A DNA stretch of 64,000 nucleotides, from contig JALSOH010000004.1 of assembly GCA_026986575.1 (NCBI GenBank), positions 248,001 to 312,000 of the forward strand, read 5' to 3'. The position numbers and the translations under genes are program-made. The DNA is from Thermoproteota archaeon (GTDB lineage Archaea > Korarchaeota > Korarchaeia > Korarchaeales > Korarchaeaceae). Under the pieces are notes generated by a model. That model ran no database searches. It was not told where the DNA came from and saw only the letters and a list, made by a program, of their open reading frames with translations. Positions 58,331 to 64,000 of the stretch are shown here, piece by piece (within the stretch, counting starts at the first letter, position 1; each line of letters starts with the position of its first letter).

Positions 58331-59754
58331 AGGAGCTGAGACTCACCCACCCAATTTCTTGGCTCGACGGAATAGACCTGAGGACTGGTAAGATAATCCA
58401 ACCGGATCACCCCCAGAGAGGGGAAAGCATCGCGGGGAAGGTGCTGTACATACCCCATTCCATTGGATCCACCGTGGGAGCGTATATCTTCTTCAGCCTG
58501 AAAAAATACGGGACGGCTCCTCTCAAGATAGTCTTGGAAGAGCCGGACAGCATAACCATCAGTGCGGAACTGGCTGGAATACCTGTGGAATTGAAGGGAA
58601 GAAGAGAACTAAGGCTTGAGGACCCGGAGGTCCCCGATGAGTTCAGGAGGTACTTGGAGAAGGAGGCCTCCATCTCCGGCGCCGAGGGTTTCGTCAGAGT
58701 GAGCTCAGTGCACATATCTGGGGTCTCGTATGCAACTATAGGCGATGCAGGGAGGAAGTGGCTGGAGGAGATAAAGGAAAGGGTGAAATTCAGGGTTCTA
58801 GCGACAACTAATCCTCTAGGAATGGATCTGACCAAGTGGAGAGATATGGGGATTCCAGAGGGCTTCGCAAGCGGTCAGCTGAGCATAGTAGAATCCCTTC
58901 TGCAGATGGGGGCGACTCCGTCCTTCACATGCACTCCCTACTTGGTGGGCAATCTACCCCACTTCGGGGAGCACATATCTTGGGGAGAATCTAGCGCGGT
59001 TGCCTATGCAAATAGCGTACTTGGGGCCAAGACTAACAGGGAAGGAGGGACTAAGACTATAGTTTCGGCCGCAACAGGGTACACCTCCCTCTACGGCAGG
59101 CATCTAGAGATCAATAGGAGGCCCGATTTCAGAGTGAAGCCACCTGAAATGGAGGATCTCTCGGATTACTACGCTCTAGCCTTCCTCGTGGGTAGAGAAT
59201 ACCCTAATGCCGTCCCAGTATACCTCGTGAGCGGATCCGTACCAGAGATGAAGGCCCTATCGGCTGCTGGAGCGGCTTCAGGCTCCATAGAGGTATTCCA
59301 TGTCCCAGGAGTGACGCCAAACCCTCTTCAACCGGTCGATCGAGAGGTAGAGGTGACCAGAAGCGAGTTGAGGGGGGTATACGAGGACCTGAGCACATTT
59401 GATGGGGGAACAGATCTGGTAGTTTTAGGGTGTCCGCACCTCTCCCTCCAAGAGTTCAGAACCATTGCTCAAATGGTGAACGGGAGGAAAGCCACGACTC
59501 GATTTTGGCTTTATACATCTAGAGCCGTGCTCTCAATGGTTGAGAGATCCGGCCTGAAGAACATACTCGACAGGTTTGGTGCGGAGATATGGGCCGACAC
59601 TTGCATGGTCGTCTCTCCCCTAGAGGACATGGGGGTGAGGAAGGTAACCACTAATTCCGCCAAGGCAGCTAAATACCTGAAGACCTTAAGGGGCCTAGAA
59701 GTCGAGTTTCTAGACCTAAAAGAAATACTGGAGAGATATAGCGTGCTTCGCTAG
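58327..59754 (+). CDS. Aconitase X, small and large domains fused; probable phosphomevalonate dehydratase
   Basis: A 475-residue protein in two parts. Residues ~1-95 are the small AcnX (DUF126) domain: SWLDGIDLRTGKIIQPDHPQ, GKVLYIPHSIGSTVGAYIFF, GTAPLKIVLEEPDSI. The rest is the large (DUF521) domain: VSSVHISGVSYATIGDAGRK, ATPSFTCTPYLVGNLPHFGE, WGESSAVAYANSVLGAKTNR, VVLGCPHLSLQEF, WADTCMVVSP. The three Cys (FTCTPY, LGCPH, ADTCM) can hold the Fe-S cluster. In Aeropyrum pernix two separate subunits of this type dehydrate mevalonate 5-phosphate; here they appear as one chain. A UbiD for the next step lies at 31531. Start TTG 58327 overlaps the M42 stop. Hydroxyproline dehydratase is the alternative. 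Confidence 0.85.
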   Translation: MKELRLTHPISWLDGIDLRTGKIIQPDHPQRGESIAGKVLYIPHSIGSTVGAYIFFSLKKYGTAPLKIVLEEPDSITISAELAGIPVELKGRRELRLEDPEVPDEFRRYLEKEASISGAEGFVRVSSVHISGVSYATIGDAGRKWLEEIKERVKFRVLATTNPLGMDLTKWRDMGIPEGFASGQLSIVESLLQMGATPSFTCTPYLVGNLPHFGEHISWGESSAVAYANSVLGAKTNREGGTKTIVSAATGYTSLYGRHLEINRRPDFRVKPPEMEDLSDYYALAFLVGREYPNAVPVYLVSGSVPEMKALSAAGAASGSIEVFHVPGVTPNPLQPVDREVEVTRSELRGVYEDLSTFDGGTDLVVLGCPHLSLQEFRTIAQMVNGRKATTRFWLYTSRAVLSMVERSGLKNILDRFGAEIWADTCMVVSPLEDMGVRKVTTNSAKAAKYLKTLRGLEVEFLDLKEILERYSVLR

Positions 59755-59759
59755 TTATA

Positions 59760-60467
59760 TTATATCCCCAGATAAGCCTTTCTCACGTGCTCATTTCCCA
59801 GAAGATCTTTACCCGTACCTTCCATCACAGTAACGCCGTTCTCAATCACATAAGCTCTGTGAGATATACTCAATGCCATGTAGGCGTTTTGCTCGGCGAT
59901 TAGTATGGTAACCCTCCTCTCCCTGTTTATCTGATTTATCGTCTCGAATATCCTGTCGACCAGCAAGGGCGCCAAGCCTAACGAGGGTTCATCGAGCAGT
60001 AGCAGTTTTGGCCCGCCCATGAGTCCCTTACCTATGGCGAGCATCTGCTGTTCCCCACCACTGAGGGTTCCGGCGAGCTGTTTTTCTCTCTCCTTCAGCA
60101 CCGGAAAGAGCGAGTATACGAACTCCATGTCCCTCTCAATCTCATCCCTATCGGTCCTCATGAACGCCCCCATCTCCAAGTTCTCCCTCACCGTCATATC
60201 GGGGAAGAGACCTCTACCCTCGGGTACATGGATTATTCCCAAGGAGGCTATCTGATAGGGCTCCATACCGACTATACTCTTTTCTTGGAAGACCACATCT
60301 CCCCTCAAGGGCCTGAGTATACCAGTTATTACCCTCAACGTGGTCGTCTTCCCCGCTCCGTTGGCCCCTATGAGGGAGACGATCTCCCCCTCACCTACGT
60401 AAAGCGAGATATCTTTGAGGGCGATTGCCTTCCCATAAGCGGCGGAAATGTCCTTAACTTCTAACAT
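59760..60467 (-). CDS. livF: Branched-chain amino acid ABC transporter ATPase LivF
   Basis: A 235-residue ATPase. Walker A is LIGANGAGKTTTLRVITG, the Q-loop follows, signature TLSGGEQQMLAIGKGLMGGP, Walker B KLLLLDEPSLGLAPLL and the switch His in ILIAEQNAYMAL (Q-N in place of usual H-D, normal for LivF). It starts inside the last bases of livG (14-base overlap). It is the last gene of the livKHMGF operon and converges with the aconitase X gene five bases away. Confidence 0.93.
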   Translation of the reverse strand: MLEVKDISAAYGKAIALKDISLYVGEGEIVSLIGANGAGKTTTLRVITGILRPLRGDVVFQEKSIVGMEPYQIASLGIIHVPEGRGLFPDMTVRENLEMGAFMRTDRDEIERDMEFVYSLFPVLKEREKQLAGTLSGGEQQMLAIGKGLMGGPKLLLLDEPSLGLAPLLVDRIFETINQINRERRVTILIAEQNAYMALSISHRAYVIENGVTVMEGTGKDLLGNEHVRKAYLGI

Positions 60468-61194
60468 GGAACCTCTCCCCCAAATAAGCCTTTATTACCT
60501 CTTCATTCCTCGAGATCTCCTCCGGACTTCCCTCGGCTATTTTCCTACCGAAGTTGAGGACCATTATTCTCTCGCACACGTTCATTATCACCCTCATGTT
60601 GTGCTCTATTATCACCACAGCGACCCCGGACTCCCTCACTCTCCTCACCACTTCCATAACCTCATCCATCTCCGTAGGAGTGAGCCCTCCAGCCGGTTCA
60701 TCCAGCATGAGGAGCTTGGGTTCGGTAGCCAAAGCCCTAGCAATTTCCAACCTCTTCCTCTCACCATGAGGTAGAGCCTCTGCCAGTATATCCTTCCTAT
60801 GCAGTAGGCCAGCAAACTCCAAAATCTCCTCGGCCTTCTCTACAGCTGCCTTCTCACTAATCCCAGATATCACACCCTTAGTCGCGTAGATAGATACCAG
60901 CACATTGTCCAAGACACTCATCCCTAGAAAGGGCTTCACTATCTGCCATGTCCTCGTTAATCCAAGCTTAGCCAGCTTGTTTGGTCTCATGCCAGTTATG
61001 TCTTTTCCTTGGAACCTCACTCTGCCTGAATCTGGCTTGTAGAAGCCCGTTATTACGTTGAAAAGTGTGGTCTTACCGGCGCCGTTGGGCCCTATTATCC
61101 CGAAGATCTCTCCTTCCTTCACGCTGAAGCTGACATCGTCCACTGCGACGAGCCCACCGAACCTCTTAACTACCCCCTCCACCTCTAAGATCAT
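60454..61194 (-). CDS. livG: Branched-chain amino acid ABC transporter ATPase LivG
   Basis: A 246-residue ATPase. Walker [21 protein letters not shown], family stretch [20 protein letters not shown], a signature reading [17 protein letters not shown] (PHGE instead of SxGQ, an LPHGxxR form common in LivG), Walker [16 protein letters not shown] and [12 protein letters not shown]. It pairs with LivF below the LivH/LivM channel. It overlaps livM by four bases. Confidence 0.93.
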   Translation of the reverse strand: MILEVEGVVKRFGGLVAVDDVSFSVKEGEIFGIIGPNGAGKTTLFNVITGFYKPDSGRVRFQGKDITGMRPNKLAKLGLTRTWQIVKPFLGMSVLDNVLVSIYATKGVISGISEKAAVEKAEEILEFAGLLHRKDILAEALPHGERKRLEIARALATEPKLLMLDEPAGGLTPTEMDEVMEVVRRVRESGVAVVIIEHNMRVIMNVCERIMVLNFGRKIAEGSPEEISRNEEVIKAYLGERFHVRS

Positions 61195-62147
61195 TCTCTC
61201 ACCTTCCTTAAGATGAACTGAACGATGCCGTAGATCCCCGATGGGAAGAACTTCATCACAAGAATGATCAGCATTCCATAGATTAGGTACCTGTACTCTA
61301 GGTAGGATCTGAGCAACTCCTGAAGTAGTGATAAGACTGCTGCTCCCATGACGGGTCCTATCAGCGTACCGAACCCGCCGATTATGGTCATGGAGAGTAT
61401 GTATATCGACTCTCCCAATGTGGATATCTCAGGACTGATGTACCTGAGGTAATGAGCGTAAAGCCCTCCCGATATTCCAGCGAAGAATGTGGCTATCAGA
61501 AAAGCGTAAACCTTGAATAAGGGGACGTCGACACCCACCGACAGAGCAGCATCCTCGTCCTCCCTTATTGACATGAGTATCTTCCCGATCCTAGACTTCG
61601 TTAGCAGATGCAGTAGGAAGATGGAGATCAAGGTGAAAGCGAGTGCCACATAGTAGAACGCCACCTTACTCCTGAAGTCGATGGGACCTATTCTAGGGAG
61701 AGGAGGAATTCCCGGTATCCCCAACGGTCCTCTGGTGAGCCAATCCAAGTTTATCAGCATCAACCAAACTATTACTCCGAATCCCAGACTGGATATGGCT
61801 AGATAAGGCCCTCTCAGCTTCAAAGAGGGCACTCCAAGTATCAGCCCGAACACGGAGGCCATTAAACCGCCGATGAATATCCCGATCCAGGGACTCACAC
61901 CCCAATTCATCGCGAGGAGGGTTGATGTATATGCCCCAACAGCGAAGAAGGCTGCATGCCCTAGTGAAAGTCTACCGGTATATCCTACCAGTATGTCCAA
62001 GCTGGCAGCCGTCACTGCGTAAAGCATGACCAATATAGTCACGTGAGTGATGTAGTCCCCAGCCAGAGGAACGGGTATCAGCAAGATTAGAGCAATCAGA
62101 TAATACTTGGAGATTTCCGTAACCACATCCTTAGTGATCCCAAGCAT
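61191..62147 (-). CDS. livM: Branched-chain amino acid ABC transporter permease LivM
   Basis: A 318-residue permease with about nine or ten helices. The central [20 protein letters not shown] and [20 protein letters not shown] are the LivM signature, and [23 protein letters not shown] is the coupling-helix EAA-like loop. ATG start shares one base with the livH stop (TAATG). Length is normal. Confidence 0.92.
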   Translation of the reverse strand: MLGITKDVVTEISKYYLIALILLIPVPLAGDYITHVTILVMLYAVTAASLDILVGYTGRLSLGHAAFFAVGAYTSTLLAMNWGVSPWIGIFIGGLMASVFGLILGVPSLKLRGPYLAISSLGFGVIVWLMLINLDWLTRGPLGIPGIPPLPRIGPIDFRSKVAFYYVALAFTLISIFLLHLLTKSRIGKILMSIREDEDAALSVGVDVPLFKVYAFLIATFFAGISGGLYAHYLRYISPEISTLGESIYILSMTIIGGFGTLIGPVMGAAVLSLLQELLRSYLEYRYLIYGMLIILVMKFFPSGIYGIVQFILRKVRE

Positions 62148-63064
62148 TACTTCCTCCCCCCTCCTAGGATGCCTTCTGGCCTGACCCAGAGCACTATGAT
62201 CATTATCACGAAAGCCACGACCTGCTTATACTCAGTTCCTAGAAACAGTCCTCCCAAGCTCTCAGCTAGGCCGATGAGAAAGCCTGCCAAGATGCTTCCA
62301 ATTACGTTCCCCATGCCTCCCGTGATCACGACTACGAAGGCCTTAGCGACCACATCCAGACCCATGGTCGGATATACATTGTAAATGGGTCCAAGAATGC
62401 CGCCAGCGAGCGCGGCTAGTCCCGTAGATAGAAACATGGTGATGTCGTATATCCTGTATATGTTCACCCCTACAAGCATTGCCGCTGATGGGTTCTGGGC
62501 CGTTGCTCTTATTGCTCTACCCGTCTTAGTGAACTTGAGGAAAGCATACAGCCCAACAAGCGTTGCTATGGCCACCACAAATGCTATTAGCCTAGCCAAA
62601 CTGAATGATAACCCTCCAGGCAGCTTGATTATGTGCTTGGTCAGAGGGCTGGGTATGGAGATCGGTATGGGTCCCCACAAGACTAGCGCCAGATCCACGA
62701 AGAGTATGCTGAGACCTATGGTGAGCATGATGAACTTCAGATCTTGGAAGTAGAAAGCTGCGGCACCCTTAGCCTCTTTCAGCTCCTCATACAGGGACTT
62801 GAACAGTAGCTTGTTTATGGCTATACCGACCGCTCCGACGGCGATGGCCGCTAGAGGAGCCAAGATGAACGGATCTCCTCCTATTAATGTAACGAAGGTG
62901 TAAGTGAAGTAAGCCCCCAGCATGTAGAACTCTCCATGCGCGAAGTTGCTCAATCTCATGACCCCGAATATCATTGTGAGGCCGACGCCTATCACTCCGT
63001 AGATGCCACCTATCATCAGGCCGAAGAGTATCTGCTCTAGGAGCTCCATGGGCTGTATTACCAC
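62147..63064 (-). CDS. livH: Branched-chain amino acid ABC transporter permease LivH
   Basis: A 305-residue permease. GLMIGGIYGVIGVGLTMIFG and MRLSNFAHGEFYMLGAYFTY are the LivH hallmarks; the coupling loop is AIRATAQNPSAAMLVGVNIY; later LAALAGGILGPIYNVYPTMG. It forms the channel with LivM. Start GTG at 63064 or ATG at 63049. It follows the binding-protein gene by 43 bases. Confidence 0.92.
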   Translation of the reverse strand: MVIQPMELLEQILFGLMIGGIYGVIGVGLTMIFGVMRLSNFAHGEFYMLGAYFTYTFVTLIGGDPFILAPLAAIAVGAVGIAINKLLFKSLYEELKEAKGAAAFYFQDLKFIMLTIGLSILFVDLALVLWGPIPISIPSPLTKHIIKLPGGLSFSLARLIAFVVAIATLVGLYAFLKFTKTGRAIRATAQNPSAAMLVGVNIYRIYDITMFLSTGLAALAGGILGPIYNVYPTMGLDVVAKAFVVVITGGMGNVIGSILAGFLIGLAESLGGLFLGTEYKQVVAFVIMIIVLWVRPEGILGGGRK

Positions 63065-63107
63065 GGTTCATCCCTTCCCAAAAGGAAAAAGTGGAAATGA
63101 GGGTTGA

Positions 63108-64000
63108 TCAGCCACCGTAAAGCTTCTCTGGAGGTATGTACTCTCCCTGCTTATCCGACGGTGGGTAAAGGATGACTCTCTTGAGTTTCCCTCCCACTTT
63201 CTGTACTTGAACGAGCAGTACCTTGGTCTGGGCCTGGCCTTTCTCATCGAAGTATATGGTTCCTTGGGCTCCCTCGAACTTGAGAGATCTTATGGCATCA
63301 GCCACTTTATCGACATCCCATGTACCCGCTTTCTCAACGCCCAGCTTGAACGCCAAGAAGGCGTCCCAGACCCCAGCTGCGTACATCGCGGGGTTCCTTC
63401 CCCATCTCTCTCTGAACTTCTTGACGAACTCAGCTGCAGCAGGCCTCTTAGATGTGGGCTCGAAGTAACTCACATGAACTAGCCCAAGAGCGTCGTCATC
63501 CGCCAGCTGTAGGAACTCATCGCTGGTCACTCCGCCTAGCATGACGAATTGCTTGTAGAGGCCTATCTCGTGAGCCTGCCTGAGTATGTTGGCGGCATCC
63601 CTTATGTTAGCGACGACGAATATCACATCAGGATTGGCTGCCTTTATCTTGGATAGCTGCGATGTGAAGTCAGTCGATCCCTTGTCAAAATACTCCTCTG
63701 CAACTATCTTGACTCCCTTCGACTTGGCCCGATCTCCCCATATTTTGAGCCCCTCTCTTCCATAATCGTCATTCACACCCAGCATTGCAGCAGTCTTGGG
63801 TTTCAGATGCTCCACTACCCAATCAGCGTTCTGCGTTGTCTGCATCCACTGATTAGCGCAAGTCCTGAATGTGTACTTGTATCCCTGCTCCGTTATCTTA
63901 GTAGCTACTGAGACTGGGACGAACAGAAGCTTCTTAGCCTCCATGATCGAAGGCTGAACAGCTAAAGTAACCGTAGAACAGTACTCTCCAAATACGGCGT
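63108..64000 (-). CDS. livK: Branched-chain amino acid ABC transporter binding protein LivK, N-terminus cut by window edge
   Basis: The frame is open from the window edge (297 codons and two bases). It begins AVFGEYCSTVTLAVQPSIME, within lobe 1 of the periplasmic-binding-protein fold type I, and continues FRTCANQWMQTTQNADWVVE, KTAAMLGVNDDYGREGLKIW, EEYFDKGSTDFTSQLSKIKA, NPDVIFVVANIRDAANILRQ. The signal peptide and the first part of lobe 1 lie beyond the window. It captures amino acids outside the cell for LivHMGF. The tail LKRVILYPPSDKQGEYIPPE is longer than in E. coli LivK, as in many archaeal copies. Confidence 0.92.
   Translation of the reverse strand, partial: AVFGEYCSTVTLAVQPSIMEAKKLLFVPVSVATKITEQGYKYTFRTCANQWMQTTQNADWVVEHLKPKTAAMLGVNDDYGREGLKIWGDRAKSKGVKIVAEEYFDKGSTDFTSQLSKIKAANPDVIFVVANIRDAANILRQAHEIGLYKQFVMLGGVTSDEFLQLADDDALGLVHVSYFEPTSKRPAAAEFVKKFRERWGRNPAMYAAGVWDAFLAFKLGVEKAGTWDVDKVADAIRSLKFEGAQGTIYFDEKGQAQTKVLLVQVQKVGGKLKRVILYPPSDKQGEYIPPEKLYGG

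Noticed and set aside
1-64000. CRISPR arrays, insertion sequences and rRNA genes
   Set aside because: No regularly spaced direct repeats, no transposase reading frame with flanking inverted repeats, and no rRNA-like stretch were seen.

Overview
The window reads as the chromosome of a thermophilic-type archaeon of the TACK group. Evidence: an A-type (archaeal V/A) ATP synthase, archaeal UbiD- and aconitase-X-type enzymes of the modified mevalonate route, a crenactin-like actin, archaeal AsnRS, RtcA, Clp1-type kinase and XPF nuclease, tRNA-Met with an intron, TATA boxes with very short leaders, and many overlapping genes. Crenactin is known from Thermoproteales and Korarchaeota; a korarchaeote or relative is my best guess, but this is inference.

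Layout. 1-2.2 kb: a minus-strand string of coupled genes (WecB-type epimerase with an extra C-terminal RCK_C-like domain, two DUF131 membrane proteins, 3-hexulose-6-phosphate synthase). 2.2-11.3 kb: the A-ATPase, split into atpI-atpK (plus) facing atpF-H-E-A-B-D-C (minus). 11.4-17.8 kb: tRNA-Leu, CYTH protein, SAH-deaminase-type amidohydrolase, membrane-anchored zinc metalloprotease, and a porD-A-B cluster without porG. 17.8-28.9 kb: an accessory region, mostly a graveyard of frameshifted mobile or defence genes (integrase, HerA/FtsK-like ATPase, wHTH/PD-(D/E)XK protein, AlbA_2 protein, M50-like fragment, SF3-like helicase fragment). In the middle sits an apparently intact three-gene cassette: an AbrB-like regulator divergent from a ParB-DUF488 fusion and a 301-residue protein of unknown family, with two identical 10-bp palindromes between them. 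28.9-46.7 kb: dense housekeeping genes (agmatinase, HflX, UbiD, AsnRS, XPF, RPA, RtcA, Ogt, crenactin, DUF72, a degenerate RuBisCO-like protein, Clp1, glycerate kinase, TRAM, TrmB) and a PIN toxin pair between tRNA-Pro and intron-containing tRNA-Met. 46.9-64 kb: Yip1-like protein, prenyl synthase, KaiC-like ATPase, WecC, class II aldolase, rhomboid, korA-B-D-C, PPAT, HAD, SIS isomerase, M42 peptidase, fused aconitase X, and the livKHMGF ABC importer, cut off by the window end.

How the genes fit together. Branched-chain amino acid import, M42 and membrane peptidases, and two 2-oxoacid:ferredoxin oxidoreductases fit a peptide or amino-acid based metabolism with ferredoxin as electron carrier and an A-ATPase. 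UbiD, aconitase X and the prenyl synthase fit archaeal lipid synthesis. WecB, WecC and the SIS protein fit amino-sugar and UDP-ManNAcA metabolism. The strongest leads for new biology are the ParB-DUF488 cassette, the RuBisCO-like protein that has lost the catalytic residues, and the WecB-RCK_C fusion. All functions are from reading the sequence alone; no database search was run.
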